Assembly: GCF_023656545.1 (NCBI RefSeq)
Contig: NZ_JAMOKF010000008.1
Span: forward strand, 1-62,838
DNA: 62,838 nt
DNA from: Micromonospora phytophila
Lineage (GTDB): Bacteria; Actinomycetota; Actinomycetes; Mycobacteriales; Micromonosporaceae
Reading direction: 5' to 3'
This document shows, piece by piece, positions 17,065 to 25,984 of the stretch. A model generated the notes under the pieces. That model saw only the letters and a list, made by a program, of their open reading frames with translations. It was not told the origin of the DNA and did no database searches. Positions within the stretch are counted from its first letter, which is position 1; every line of letters starts with the position of its first letter. A program made the translations under genes and the position numbers.

Positions 17065-17344
17065 GATCGCGGTTCCTTTGCCTTGGCGCCGCCCCTTGTC
17101 GGCGGCCTCATCCCTCCTACGAGCACCACCGCCCCGATCCGACACCGCCTCCCGGATTTCCTTGAAGAACTTTCCGGGACGCCTCTTCGGCAGCACGTCG
17201 GAGTCGAGCCTGTCGGCCGCCGAGGTTGCGCACCGCCGCTCGGCCTGACCGCCCGCATCCGGTGCTTCGGCGGCTACCCCACCGACGAGGTTGCCCTCGC
17301 GCCCGATCCGTTCGACGCCCGCCACCACCGGTCAGGATCTTCGC

Positions 17345-17455
17345 GTCCGCGAGGCGGTCACCCGGGCCCCACCACGAGGAGTGTGCCCGGGTGGTCACCG
17401 CCCTGACCAGGCGCTTCGGTGACCTCGACATCGCCGAGGAAGCGGCCCGCGATCA
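17345..17455 (+). pseudogene. Fragment of a second ECF42-like sigma factor (N-terminus)
   Basis: With one frameshift in a run of C at about 17366-17370, the + strand reads VREAVTRA then HHEECARVVTALTRRFGDLD and IAEEAA. This matches the first 40 residues or so of the intact sigma factor at 14.8-16.1 kb at both protein and DNA level, in the opposite orientation. The similarity ends abruptly at about 17455. It is a truncated inverted copy and cannot encode a working sigma factor. Confidence 0.8.
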
Positions 17456-17722
17456 TCGCCCGAAATGCGGGCAACGCGGCGTCGACCGGCTCCCCAACGT
17501 GACCATCCCGCCGCATCGGCTCCCGTCGGGCAACTCCACGAGCCGGTACCGCAGATCCGCACCCATGTGCCGGTACAGCGCACGGTAGTTGCGCCGGTCC
17601 ACGCTCAACCTGCGGGTGGCATGGTGCTGGACCTCGGCGTACGCCCGCTCCGCGGCGCGTAGCTTCCGCTGCCAGGTGCGCTGCGGCCCACACGCGCCAG
17701 CGAGCCGTCCAAGATCAGGTAC
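17453..17722 (-). pseudogene. Possible coding fragment, unknown family
   Basis: The frame reads KLRAAERAYAEVQHHATRRL and YRALYRHMGADLRYRLVELP, which looks more protein-like than the alternatives, and stops at 17453. No start with a ribosome-binding site is evident, and the upstream part of the frame is dispersed-repeat copy 8. It may be the tail of a decayed gene. Low confidence. Confidence 0.25.
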
Positions 17723-17724
17723 GC

Positions 17725-17778
17725 GGATCTGCCGCTGACCGTGCGTCTGAGACGACCGGTTCTGCCGAGTTGAGTGCA
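17725..17778 (+). repeat. Dispersed intergenic repeat, copy 8 (two half-units)
   Basis: GGATCTGCCGCTGACCGTGC, a spacer nearly identical to that of copy 1 (GAGACGACCGG), then TTCTGCCGAGTTGAGTGCAC. Confidence 0.8.
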
Positions 17779-17932
17779 CTCGATCATGCCGCGATGAATG
17801 CGTGGCAGCTGCGGAACTTGGACGACGATCAGCAACCTGCGTCAACGCTTGCCGGCTTGCCGCCCTGTTTCTGGAATAGGTGGTCTGGCCTGCAGCGGTC
17901 GGCCGTAGCGGTCGCGGCGGTCGGACGTTGGG

Positions 17933-19885
17933 TCATCTGAGCCACCGATCGAACCATGCGCGGGTGCGGCGGAGCACGTCGAGCTGGTGGTTGCGTTCGC
18001 GGATCGAGTGGTTCTCTCGGGGATAGACGACGTACTCGTGCTCGACGCCGAACCTGCGTAGCGCGCGGTGGAAGAACTCCGCCTGTGATACCGGAACGTT
18101 CGTGTCGTTCTCGCCGTGCAGGATCAGCACCGGGGTGCGGACCTTGGAGGCGTACGAGATCGGGCTGAGCCGGTCGTGGCGGTGTGGACCCGTTCCTTCC
18201 CAGCCGCTGCTACCGCCGAGGGCGGCCTCGAACGGCCCCTGTTCTCCGGTTGCGGCGAGCATTCCCCAGTCGCTGATTCCGGCTCCCATCACGGCGGCCT
18301 TGAACCGGTTGGTCTGCCCGACTGCCCAGGCGGCCAGGAAACCGCCGTGGCTCCAGCCGCCGATGCCCAGCCGGTCGGGGTCGGCGACGCCGTCGGCGAT
18401 GAGCAGGTCGATGCCGGCGCAGATGTCGGTCCACTCGTCGAGGCCGACCGCACCGGCGACGCGCACCGCGAAGTCGTGGCCGTGCCCTTTGCCGCCGCGC
18501 GGGTTCGGCAGAAACACGGCGTAGCCGGCGGTCGCCAGCCACTGGCCGGACGGGTCCCAGCCGAGCATGAGCCGGTCGGCGTGCCGGTCGTACGGGCCGC
18601 CGTGGACCAGTGTCACCAGTGGAAAGGGCCCGTCCTTGTGGGACCGGCCGGCGGGCAGGATCAGCAGGCCGTCGAGGGCCAGCCCGTCGGATGCCTCGTA
18701 TGACAGGCGTTCCTGGACACCCCAGGGGATGTCGCGGAGTTCGGGCCTGAGGTCGGTCAGCCTCGTCAGCGGCCCGCTCGTGGGGCCGGCGTAGACGTTT
18801 CCGGGCTCGTAGGACGTGCTGACGACCGCCGCGACGGCGTCACCGTGCCGGTTTGTGGTCAACGACGCCGCGAGGCCGTCGACCCGGGACAGCTCGACGA
18901 GGGTGGGCCCGGCTGGATCGAGCCGGTGGATCGCGGTTTCGAGCCCGTCGGCGACCAGCGCCAGAGGCGGACCGGTGTCGACCTGAACCAGGTTGCTCGG
19001 GCAGACGGTCGTGCCGGCGGTCAGGCTTCGGTGCTCGCCCACCGGCCCGTTCACCGGCACGGCGACATCGAGAACCGCGTGTCCGCCCACCAGAGCGGGC
19101 GGGGTCGTCGCGACATATGCCAGGTGCCAGCCGTCGTCGGCGGGCCACCAGACGAGCGACGACGCGTCCGCCGCGGCCGGGCCGAGGTCCCGCGTCACGC
19201 CGCTGTCCGGGTCGAACAGGTGCAGACCGGGCTCCACCAGGCCCGGGTCCACGTCGGGGGTCGACCAGGTCAGTACCGCCAGCATTCCATCGTCGGCCCG
19301 CTGGGCCACCTCGACGACATGGCGATCGCCGAACGTATCCAGCGTCCGAACCTCCCGGCTCCGTACGTCGAGCAGCCGCAGCCGATCCGGGCGTACGCGT
19401 TCACCCCACACCCGAGCGTCGTCGCGCTCCCTGTCCCGACGTTCGTCCTCAGCGGACGGTTCATCGGCTGCGATCACCACGACAAGGTCCGGGTCGGCCA
19501 GCGGGAGGTGACCGGACACCCCACCGGCCCAGGACGTGACCGCCTGCACGACACCGTCGACGAGCCCCACCCGGTGCAGTTGCGCCGTGCCACGCTCGGC
19601 CCGGTCGGAGAGAAAGTAAATCAACAGCGAATCCGCAGCCCACCGCGGCGCCAGATCGTGCGCCTCACCCGAGGTCAACCGCCGCGGCGCCCCGGTCCCG
19701 TCGGCGGCGGCGACCCAGAGTTCGCTGACCGGGTGAAGACCAGCCCGCCCGACCGAGGCGACCACGTAGGCGACCCACTTGCCGTCCGGCGACAGCGCCA
19801 ATGCCCGCGGAACACGACCGTCAACCACCAACTCGGCGGTGAGCTGTGCACGGGCCACCGAGGCACAGTATCGATCAACCGCCAC
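17933..19885 (-). CDS. S9 family prolyl oligopeptidase-type peptidase
   Basis: About 650 residues if started at GTG 19885 (GTG 19858 is also possible; the frame is open to 20074 but that part lies under a dispersed repeat). The N-terminal two thirds form a beta-propeller with SPDGKWVAYV-type blades. The C-terminal alpha/beta-hydrolase domain carries the nucleophile in GIGGWSHGGFLAAW, the Asp in LILHGENDTNVP and the His in YPRENHSIRERNH, all present. It is probably a cytosolic acylaminoacyl- or oligo-peptidase, since no signal peptide is visible. It stands alone, divergent from the peptidase E gene. Confidence 0.9.
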   Translation of the reverse strand: MAVDRYCASVARAQLTAELVVDGRVPRALALSPDGKWVAYVVASVGRAGLHPVSELWVAAADGTGAPRRLTSGEAHDLAPRWAADSLLIYFLSDRAERGTAQLHRVGLVDGVVQAVTSWAGGVSGHLPLADPDLVVVIAADEPSAEDERRDRERDDARVWGERVRPDRLRLLDVRSREVRTLDTFGDRHVVEVAQRADDGMLAVLTWSTPDVDPGLVEPGLHLFDPDSGVTRDLGPAAADASSLVWWPADDGWHLAYVATTPPALVGGHAVLDVAVPVNGPVGEHRSLTAGTTVCPSNLVQVDTGPPLALVADGLETAIHRLDPAGPTLVELSRVDGLAASLTTNRHGDAVAAVVSTSYEPGNVYAGPTSGPLTRLTDLRPELRDIPWGVQERLSYEASDGLALDGLLILPAGRSHKDGPFPLVTLVHGGPYDRHADRLMLGWDPSGQWLATAGYAVFLPNPRGGKGHGHDFAVRVAGAVGLDEWTDICAGIDLLIADGVADPDRLGIGGWSHGGFLAAWAVGQTNRFKAAVMGAGISDWGMLAATGEQGPFEAALGGSSGWEGTGPHRHDRLSPISYASKVRTPVLILHGENDTNVPVSQAEFFHRALRRFGVEHEYVVYPRENHSIRERNHQLDVLRRTRAWFDRWLR

Positions 19886-20278
19886 GGCGGCCAACCGCTG
19901 CCGCAACGCACCGCAGCATGGCTGCCGCGTCCTCGCAGGCCGTCCAATCTCGACCAACAACGCCAGAGCAAACGATCTCACTGCTTGATCGGGATGCGCA
20001 CTTCTGCCGCGATCCGCGCGGTCATGCCCATGTGCGGACGTGCGACCGGCCGCGTCAAAGTCCTGACGAAGCACCCGGCTGTGTGGTGCTGCTGTGAGGA
20101 GAAGGCAACGGCACCCGGCCGGGCTGGAGCTGTTCCGTCATGTGTGGACCTTTGGGGTGGCGGCATCGCGGCCTACCGGACGCATTCGTCAACACGCTGG
20201 TCGCCCGATCGCCGAGTTGTTCACCGCCTGACCGGCCCGCCACGCCGTCTCTGGCCGGCGTGCGACAGAATCGGGGCC
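19886..20278. other. Divergent gap between two peptidase genes
   Basis: It contains dispersed-repeat copy 9 (19993-20040) and presumably both promoters. Nothing else was recognised. Confidence 0.5.
19993..20040 (+). repeat. Dispersed intergenic repeat, copy 9 (two half-units)
   Basis: GCACTTCTGCCGCGATCCGC, then GCGGTCATGCCCATGTGCGG. TCCGC and GCGGA bracket the second half as a 5-bp stem. Confidence 0.8.
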
Positions 20279-20950
20279 GTGCGAATGCTGCTGACCTCGA
20301 ACGGACTGGCCAACGACACACTGCGACAGGCGTTTGCGGAGTTGCTGGGCAAGCCCTGCGCCGAGGCCCGGGTCGCCGCGATCGTGACCGCCTCGCTGGG
20401 CGAACCCGGCGACCACGGCTGGTTCGTCGAGGCGCTCGCCGACCTGCACGGCATGGGCTGGGGCGAGCTCGACGTGCTCGACCTCAACGGCCTGCCGCGG
20501 GACGTGCTGGAGGGACGTCTGGGCAGGGCCGACGTCTGGTGGGTCACCGGCGGCAACCAGTTCCATCTCGCTCAGAGCATCGCCCGCGCCGGCCTGTCCC
20601 AGCCGTTCCCGAGGCTGCTGCGCGAGAAGGTGTACGTCGGCACCAGCGCTGGCTCGATGATCTTCAGCCGGCGCTTCGACGAGCGGGCGGCCGACCTGCT
20701 CGGTGACCTAGCCGACCTCCACCTGCTCGGCGAGGAGCGGATCAAGCCGGCCTGCCCGCTGTTCGACTGGTACGTCAAGCCGCACCTCGACTCCCCGTCC
20801 TTCCCCAACCGCGACGAGGCATGGGCGGACCGGCTGGCGGCGAGCGTGGACTTCTCGCTCTACCTGCTCGACGACGACTCCGCGATCCGGGTCCACGGCG
20901 ACAAGGTGGACGTCGTCTCGACCGGGCGCTGGCGGCTGGTCGGGCGATGA
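20279..20950 (+). CDS. Peptidase E-like (S51) family protein
   Basis: 223 residues from GTG at 20279. LLTSNGLANDTLRQAF is the start typical of the S51 fold, WWVTGGNQFHLAQSI is the conserved GGN(Q/T)F segment, and KVYVGTSAGSMIFS holds the nucleophile serine in G-x-SAGS. The family is related to class I glutamine amidotransferases and hydrolyses Asp-X dipeptides (PepE) or cyanophycin dipeptides. It lies 64 bases upstream of a phosphotransferase gene on the same strand and may share its transcript. Confidence 0.85.
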   Translation: MRMLLTSNGLANDTLRQAFAELLGKPCAEARVAAIVTASLGEPGDHGWFVEALADLHGMGWGELDVLDLNGLPRDVLEGRLGRADVWWVTGGNQFHLAQSIARAGLSQPFPRLLREKVYVGTSAGSMIFSRRFDERAADLLGDLADLHLLGEERIKPACPLFDWYVKPHLDSPSFPNRDEAWADRLAASVDFSLYLLDDDSAIRVHGDKVDVVSTGRWRLVGR

Positions 20951-21014
20951 CGGCGCCGAGCCTGCCGCGCGAAAGTCGGAGGACACCCGCGGTCGCCTAC
21001 GGGAGGATGGCGGC

Positions 21015-21956
21015 ATGACGATGCACGCCGGCCAGCTCCACGTCGACGCGCAGACCGTCCGCCGGCTGGTCGAGGTGCAGTTCCCTCAGTGGCGCGGACT
21101 GCCGGTCACCGAGCTGCGCACGCCCGGGACCGTGAACGCGATCTTCCGGATCGGCGACGACCTGGCCGCCCGCTTCCCGCTGGTCGGTCACGACCCGGCG
21201 CAGGCCCGCGCGTCGCTGGCGGCAGAGGCCGAGGCCGCGCGTGAACTGGCCGACGCCGCCACCGTGCCCACCCCGGAGCCGGTGGCGATCGGGGAGCCGG
21301 GCGCGGGCTATCCGCTGCCGTGGAGCGTCCAGACCTGGCTGCCCGGCCACGACGCGACGGTCGAGGACCCCGCAGGGTCGAACGCGTTCGCCCATGACCT
21401 GGCCGAGCTCATCGCCGGGATGCGCGCCGACGACACCCGTGGGCGACGCTTCGACGGCGTCGGTCGCGGCGGGCACCTCCCGGACCACGACGAGTGGCTC
21501 GAGACATGCTTCCGGCAGAGCGAGGACCTGCTCGACGTACCCCTCCTGCGGCGGATCTGGGCGGAGCTTCGGACGCTGCCCGAGGTCGACGAGGACGCGA
21601 TGTGCCACCGCGACCTCATCCCGCCCAACGTCCTCGTCGAAGACGGCCGTCTCGTCGGCGTCCTGGACGGCGGCGGCTTCGGCCCGGCGGACCCGGCGCT
21701 CGACCTCGTGGCGGCCTGGCACCTCCTCGACGAGACCCAGCGCGGCATCCTCCGCCGCGAGCTCGGATGCGGCGACGTCCAGTGGCGGCGCGGGATGGCT
21801 TGGGCGTTCCAGCAGGCGATGGGGCTGGTCTGGTACTACCTCGACTCCAACCCGACGATGAGCCGGTGGGGCAGGCGCACCCTGGACCGCATCGTCGATG
21901 CCTGGGCCGCCCGAGCGAGGACGATTCCCCTCCTAGAGGCTGACCGAGTTCGGTGA
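21015..21956 (+). CDS. Aminoglycoside phosphotransferase family protein
   Basis: 313 residues from ATG at 21015 with GGGAGGA upstream. N-lobe: TPGTVNAIFRIGDDLAARFP, in which arginine stands near the usual ATP lysine. C-lobe: catalytic loop MCHRDLIPPNVLV with Asp and Asn, and metal-binding GVLDGGGFGPADPALDLVAA. The HRD form and length fit the macrolide/aminoglycoside kinase-like branch. Whether it confers resistance cannot be told. It probably follows the peptidase E gene in one transcript. Confidence 0.88.
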   Translation: MTMHAGQLHVDAQTVRRLVEVQFPQWRGLPVTELRTPGTVNAIFRIGDDLAARFPLVGHDPAQARASLAAEAEAARELADAATVPTPEPVAIGEPGAGYPLPWSVQTWLPGHDATVEDPAGSNAFAHDLAELIAGMRADDTRGRRFDGVGRGGHLPDHDEWLETCFRQSEDLLDVPLLRRIWAELRTLPEVDEDAMCHRDLIPPNVLVEDGRLVGVLDGGGFGPADPALDLVAAWHLLDETQRGILRRELGCGDVQWRRGMAWAFQQAMGLVWYYLDSNPTMSRWGRRTLDRIVDAWAARARTIPLLEADRVR

Positions 21957-21967
21957 GTGTGTGAACG

Positions 21968-22013
21968 CACTCATCTGCCGCCGACCGAGCACGGCCTCTT
22001 CCGCCGACGGGCC
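21968..22013 (+). repeat. Dispersed intergenic repeat, copy 10
   Basis: CACTCATCTGCCGCCGACCG then a second half CTCTTCCGCCGACGGGCCC, in a convergent gap. Confidence 0.7.
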
Positions 22014-22060
22014 CGACCCCGGCGCCACCCGACAACGGGGGTTTGGGCGGGTCGCGGCGG

Positions 22061-22711
22061 TCAGCGGGTCGCGGCGGCTACCCGTAGCCCTAGGGCGATG
22101 AGCACGGTGCCGCTGACCGCTTCCAGTCGACGGCGGATCATCGGTCTGCGGAACCACGCGCCCGCTCGCCCGACCATGGCCGCCAGACCGAGGTACAGGA
22201 CGATCTCGACAGCTACCTGGAGCAGTGCGAGGAGGGCGGTGGTCGCGAACAACGGCCGGTCGGCCGGCACGAACTGGGGGTAGAACGCGATCATGAACAC
22301 GGCGGCCTTCGGGTTGGCGAGCATCACCAAAGCACCCTCGCCGAAGGCCTTCCACCAGCCCCGCTTCGGGTTGGACAGCAAGTCCTCGGTCGGCTCCTGG
22401 ATCGACCCCAGCTTCCGGCTCTGCCAGGCGGTCCGCCACGCCTTGATTCCTAGGTAGATCAGGAATCCCGCGCCGATCACCCGGAGGAAAATGAAGGCTG
22501 CTTCCGAAGCGGCAACCATGGCTGCCAGACCTGCGGCGGCGAACAACGCCCAGAGGTAGAGACCGGCCTCCAGGCCCAGTACGGTCGGCACCGCTCCGGC
22601 GAATCCGCGCAGCGCGGCCCGACGCATGATCAGCGCCATCGCAGGACCTGGAGATGCCGAGATCAGCACAACGGCAACGACGAAGGCAGGTAGCGAGGCG
22701 ACGAGATCCAT
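22061..22711 (-). CDS. LysE/RhtB family amino-acid exporter
   Basis: 216 residues, six hydrophobic segments. The family hallmark SPGPAMALIMRRAALRGFAG follows the first membrane helix; GLEAGLYLWALFAAAGLAAM, LRVIGAGFLIYLGIKAWR and VMLANPKAAVFMIAFYPQFV are all canonical. It is an inner-membrane exporter of amino acids or derivatives driven by the proton gradient. Its ATG overlaps the stop codon of the upstream small ORF (TAATG), so the two are probably translationally coupled. Confidence 0.92.
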   Translation of the reverse strand: MDLVASLPAFVVAVVLISASPGPAMALIMRRAALRGFAGAVPTVLGLEAGLYLWALFAAAGLAAMVAASEAAFIFLRVIGAGFLIYLGIKAWRTAWQSRKLGSIQEPTEDLLSNPKRGWWKAFGEGALVMLANPKAAVFMIAFYPQFVPADRPLFATTALLALLQVAVEIVLYLGLAAMVGRAGAWFRRPMIRRRLEAVSGTVLIALGLRVAAATR

Positions 22712-23007
22712 TAGTGGATCATCCCGGCTGGCGTCGCCCCGCTCAAGCCCTCTCCCAAGCCAGCCGACTGCCGCTGAGGACGAGGGCGCGGGCGAAGACG
22801 ACCACGTTCGAGGCGCTCGGCGAGCCGGCGCATCGGGTAGCCGTAGCAGTCGCTGTCGTAGGGCAGGTAGGTCCGGAAACTTTGGCTCTGGCCGGCCAGC
22901 CGGGTCTGCTCCTCTGGGCGGCTGACGTAGGGCATCTGGAACTCGAACTCGTCCGCTGAGCGGTCGAACCAGCCGGCGGAGGTCATCCTAAAGATCAGGA
23001 AATGCAC
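22711..23007 (-). CDS. Small hypothetical protein upstream of lysE-type gene
   Basis: 98 residues. The first half (FRMTSAGWFDRSADEFEFQM and SFRTYLPYDSDCYGYPMRRL) looks like real protein; the last 30 residues are arginine- and proline-rich. The stop overlaps the exporter's ATG. No family is recognised. It may be a decayed or truncated gene whose main effect is to couple translation of the exporter. Confidence 0.4.
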   Translation of the reverse strand: MHFLIFRMTSAGWFDRSADEFEFQMPYVSRPEEQTRLAGQSQSFRTYLPYDSDCYGYPMRRLAERLERGRLRPRPRPQRQSAGLGEGLSGATPAGMIH

Positions 23008-23038
23008 TGCCTACCCTGCCCATGCTGCCCCACGTCGA

Positions 23039-23066
23039 CGTCCGCACATGCCGCGTTGAGGGCGTT
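23039..23066 (+). repeat. Dispersed intergenic repeat, copy 11 (diverged)
   Basis: CGTCCGCACATGCCGCGTTG followed by AGGGCG, most like copy 20. Weak match. Confidence 0.4.
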
Positions 23067-23133
23067 TGACGTGCGTTGAACGGGACGGCATTCACGGGTA
23101 GCTTCTCGACTGATGCGTGCGGAACCCGACAGC

Positions 23134-23160
23134 GGAGCCGGGCCGAGGCGACCCGGCTCC
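23134..23160 (-). terminator. Hairpin terminator of the epoxide hydrolase gene
   Basis: Perfect 9-bp stem GGAGCCGGG / CCCGGCTCC with a nine-base loop, eight bases past the minus-strand stop at 23169. Confidence 0.7.
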
Positions 23161-23168
23161 CTTGCTGA

Positions 23169-24320
23169 TCAGTACGGGGGAAGCGACGTGAAGAACTGCC
23201 TCAGTTCGCCGGCGAGCAGGTCCGGTTCCTCCAGCGGCATGAAGTGTCCGCCCCTACCTGGCTCGCTCCAATGCCGGATGTTGGTGCAGGCGCGTTCGGC
23301 GATCTCGCGCGGGAAGTTGGCCATCGACGGTTCGGTGCTCACCGTGAACGCGGCCGGCACGGTGATGTCGGGTCGCGGACTGTTGTGGTCGAAGTCGAAG
23401 TACTGCCGAAACGAGGAGCCGATCGCGCCGCTCGCCCAGTACAGAGTGATGATCGTCAGCAGGGTGTCCCGGTCGAACCGGCTCTCCAGGTCCCCGTGGT
23501 TGTCACTCCAGTCCCGGTACTTGTCGACGAGCCAAGCGGCCAGTCCGACCGGCGAGTCGACCAGCGCCGCGGCGATGGTGTCCGGCCGGGTGCCCATGAT
23601 GGCGCTGTAGCCGCCGTCGGTCTGGTCGTAAACCGCTTCGGCATCGAGAAACGCCTGTTCGGCGGGGGACAGCGGGTGGGAGTCGAAACTGGCCGGGAAC
23701 GGTGGGTGGATCATGTGAATGCCGACCACCTGCTCGGGGTACAGAGCGCCCAGCCAGCCGGTGACCACGCCACCGACGTCGCCGCCGAAGGCGCCGTAAC
23801 GCTGGTAGCCGAGGACGTCGGTCATCAACAGGTGCAGCGTCTGCGCCATCGCAGCGCGGGTGAGCGGACCCTTCGGCAGCTCCGAGTACAGAAAGCCTGG
23901 CAGCGAGGGAACCACCACGTCGAACGCGTCGGCGGGGTCGCCCCCGTGGCGAGCGGGGTTGGTCAGGCGATCGACCAGCGGCAGCATCTCCACGAAGCTG
24001 CTGGGCCAGCCGTGGCTCAGGATCAGCGGCAGCGGCGCGGGCGCGCCTGCCGGACGCACCCCGGGTACGCGAAGGAAGTGCATGCGCCGGCCGCCGATCT
24101 GGGCCTGGTAATGCGGCAATGCGTTGAGTTCGGCTTCTCGAGCGCGCCAGTCGAACCCGTCGGCCCAGTAGGACACCAGGTCCCGCAGGTAGTCGGGGTC
24201 CGTGCCGGCCTGCCACGGCTGATCGCCGCTGCGGTCGGTGAATTGGCTACGGGCCAGTCGGGCCCGAAGGTCGTCGAGTACCTCGTCGGATACATCGATA
24301 CGGAACGGGGAGAAGGGCAT
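23169..24320 (-). CDS. Epoxide hydrolase (EHN/alpha-beta hydrolase)
   Basis: 383 residues. The N-terminal EHN domain begins PFRIDVSDEVLDDLRARLAR and contains WRAREAELNALPHYQAQIGG. In the hydrolase core, LILSHGWPSSFVEML is the HGWP oxyanion motif and GAFGGDVGGVVTGW places the nucleophile aspartate. The lid has tyrosines, as in AVYDQTDGGYSAI, and GRGGHFMPLEEPD carries the catalytic histidine. Length and order match microsomal-type epoxide hydrolases of actinobacteria, which open epoxides to diols, often in detoxification or secondary metabolism. No signal peptide; single gene with its own terminator. Confidence 0.9.
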   Translation of the reverse strand: MPFSPFRIDVSDEVLDDLRARLARSQFTDRSGDQPWQAGTDPDYLRDLVSYWADGFDWRAREAELNALPHYQAQIGGRRMHFLRVPGVRPAGAPAPLPLILSHGWPSSFVEMLPLVDRLTNPARHGGDPADAFDVVVPSLPGFLYSELPKGPLTRAAMAQTLHLLMTDVLGYQRYGAFGGDVGGVVTGWLGALYPEQVVGIHMIHPPFPASFDSHPLSPAEQAFLDAEAVYDQTDGGYSAIMGTRPDTIAAALVDSPVGLAAWLVDKYRDWSDNHGDLESRFDRDTLLTIITLYWASGAIGSSFRQYFDFDHNSPRPDITVPAAFTVSTEPSMANFPREIAERACTNIRHWSEPGRGGHFMPLEEPDLLAGELRQFFTSLPPY

Positions 24321-24452
24321 TGTTCCTCCGGCTAGGAGGGCGCTCCCCGACGCGAGGTCAGCGGACAGGGATGGCCGGGTGGAGCGCCCAGACGTGACAT
24401 TGGGTGTTCACCGGGCTCACCTCCCCTCATCGCTGACGCGGGTCATCCTACA

Positions 24453-24480
24453 CATCCTCTTCTGCCGCTACCCGTGCGGG
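24453..24480 (+). repeat. Dispersed intergenic repeat, copy 12
   Basis: CATCCTCTTCTGCCGCTACC followed by CGTGCGGG, single half-unit. Confidence 0.7.
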
Positions 24481-24539
24481 CGCGGTGGTGCGCTGTTCCT
24501 GTTCGGCGAGTGGTTATCGGCCGCGTGTGAGGGCGGCTG

Positions 24540-25068
24540 CTAGCGGTTACTTCGGCGCGCGGGGTCGCCGTATAGGTGGACCCGGTTGTCGACATCGTGG
24601 TCCGGTTCGCCGCGCGGAAAGCGGTCGTGTGCAACATGGCCGTTGCTGACATGGACCGCCCAGTCCTCGTAATACCAGCTGGGGTCGCACGCGCAGTCGG
24701 TGAACCGGAACCGGAAGTTGGCCCTATACCGGCCGACTTGCCTGCGGGGTGAGGGTGAACAGGCGGGTCGACACTCCCGTTCGGGGAAACGCTGCCCGGC
24801 CGGGCAGGCGCTCGACGGTTACCGCCGAGCCGTCGACGGTGAGCCATAGATTGAGGCTGCGGGCGATGCTCACGCCGCCGGTCAGCACCTCGCCGCGACG
24901 TGTGTAGCCGGCGGCCTCATCGGCCAGGACGTCATGGACTACGACGTCGCCTGCGGGCAGCGGCGCAGGAAGTGTCACCGGCCGGTTGAGTCCTCGACGG
25001 GCGTCGGCCTGTGGAGCGCCGCGCCCAGCCGCGCTCCATCGCACGCGTACCCGCTGGATGACGATCAC
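24540..25068 (-). pseudogene. Hypothetical gene split by a frameshift
   Basis: The frame from GTG at 25068 reads protein-like text (VVVHDVLADEAAGYTRRGEV, SIARSLNLWLTVDGSAVTVE, RLFTLTPQ) and stops near 24725. A neighbouring frame then continues with good composition (RANFRFRFTDCACDPSWYYE, DWAVHVSNGHVAHDRFPRGE) to a stop at 24540. One frameshift near 24740 would join them into about 175 residues. Unknown family. Either a pseudogene or a sequencing indel. Confidence 0.55.
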
Positions 25069-25108
25069 GCCCTAACCAGGGCCCACTGGCCGCACGCCTC
25101 GCCAGCCG

Positions 25109-25217
25109 ATATCCGCTCATGCCGCTGTCAAGGCGCGCCGGCCGCTGGTCGGCTCGTCACCGTCCGTGCCGGCGGACTGCGTGGCTACGGCATCCGGATC
25201 TGCCGATGAGCGCGCAC
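25109..25217 (+). repeat. Dispersed intergenic repeat, copy 13 (two cores)
   Basis: First core ATATCCGCTCATGCCGCTGT at 25109, second core CATCCGGATCTGCCGATGAG at 25191 followed by CGCGCAC. Both read in the + direction. Confidence 0.7.
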
Positions 25218-25336
25218 GTGATCATGGCGGAGGCCCGACGTCGCAGTGATCGAACGGCCGCTGGCCGGCGGCGCCGGATTCGGGACGCGCTCCGCTGAAC
25301 GACCTTGCTCGGCTGATGGCGTTCCGAGGGTGTGGA

Positions 25337-25795
25337 TCAGCGGCGTTCGGCCAGCTCGGCGAGCCGGTCGAGCGAGGCCCGCAGCTTGTCCGCCGTGGTC
25401 GCTCTTGCGTGCGGGATGCGCTTCTCATCCGTGAGTTGTGTCCAGTCGTAGGTATGCGTCACGCGCGTGTGTGATGCGTCGATCGGCTCGAGTACCCACC
25501 GCCACAGATGCCCGGGTGTCGGCTGGCCTGGCTCGCTTGGTCGCCACGCGATGCGGCGCTGCTCGACGAACTCGACCACATGGTTCTCGCGGACGCTGCC
25601 TGTCGTGATCGTCATGATGAAGACCTCACCGACGGCATGGACTCGCTGCCCGGAAAGCGCCTCGGACAAGTTGTCGTTGCCGTCCCAGCGGGGCTGCTGT
25701 GACGGATCGGCGATGAGCTCGAAGATCTCCGCAGCCGTCGCGGCAACATCACGGCTGGCGGTGACGACATGCTCGGATTCATGGAGGCGGGTCAC
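25337..25795 (-). CDS. SRPBCC (START-like) family protein
   Basis: 152 residues from GTG at 25795 (the frame is open further). HVVTASRDVAATAAEIFELI with ADPSQQPRWDGND is the start of polyketide-cyclase/START-like ligand-binding proteins, and HLWRWVLEPIDASHTRVTHT with YDWTQL is the conserved late strand pair. These bind hydrophobic small molecules; the function of this branch is unknown. The start is not certain because the GGAGG lies too close to the chosen GTG. Divergent from the DinB-like remnant. Confidence 0.8.
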   Translation of the reverse strand: MTRLHESEHVVTASRDVAATAAEIFELIADPSQQPRWDGNDNLSEALSGQRVHAVGEVFIMTITTGSVRENHVVEFVEQRRIAWRPSEPGQPTPGHLWRWVLEPIDASHTRVTHTYDWTQLTDEKRIPHARATTADKLRASLDRLAELAERR

Positions 25796-25984
25796 CTCCC
25801 CATCGAAGCACGCGACAACCGATTGGTCACCCTCGGGCGTCCTGTCATACCGCGAGGTGCTCGCCGCGGCTGAACCCGGCGTAGCCGGGGCAGGGTTGAG
25901 ATGTCGCCTTACCCGTGCCGGCTTGCGGCCCATGCGGTCGTCCGTGGGCTGTACGGGCTTTCGGTCGATCTCTAGGGTCAGGGC

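Larger units (their letters stand above)
17065..17932. other. Degraded stretch with gene remnants
   Basis: No intact gene was identified in these 870 bases. It contains a + strand fragment of a second ECF42-like sigma N-terminus (17345-17455), a possible minus-strand coding fragment (17453-17722) and dispersed-repeat copy 8. Confidence 0.5.

Noticed and set aside
18845..20950. 701-codon + strand frame opposite the S9 peptidase
   Set aside because: Only its last 223 codons (from 20279) are a real gene (peptidase E-like); the rest is antisense to a gene with an intact catalytic triad.
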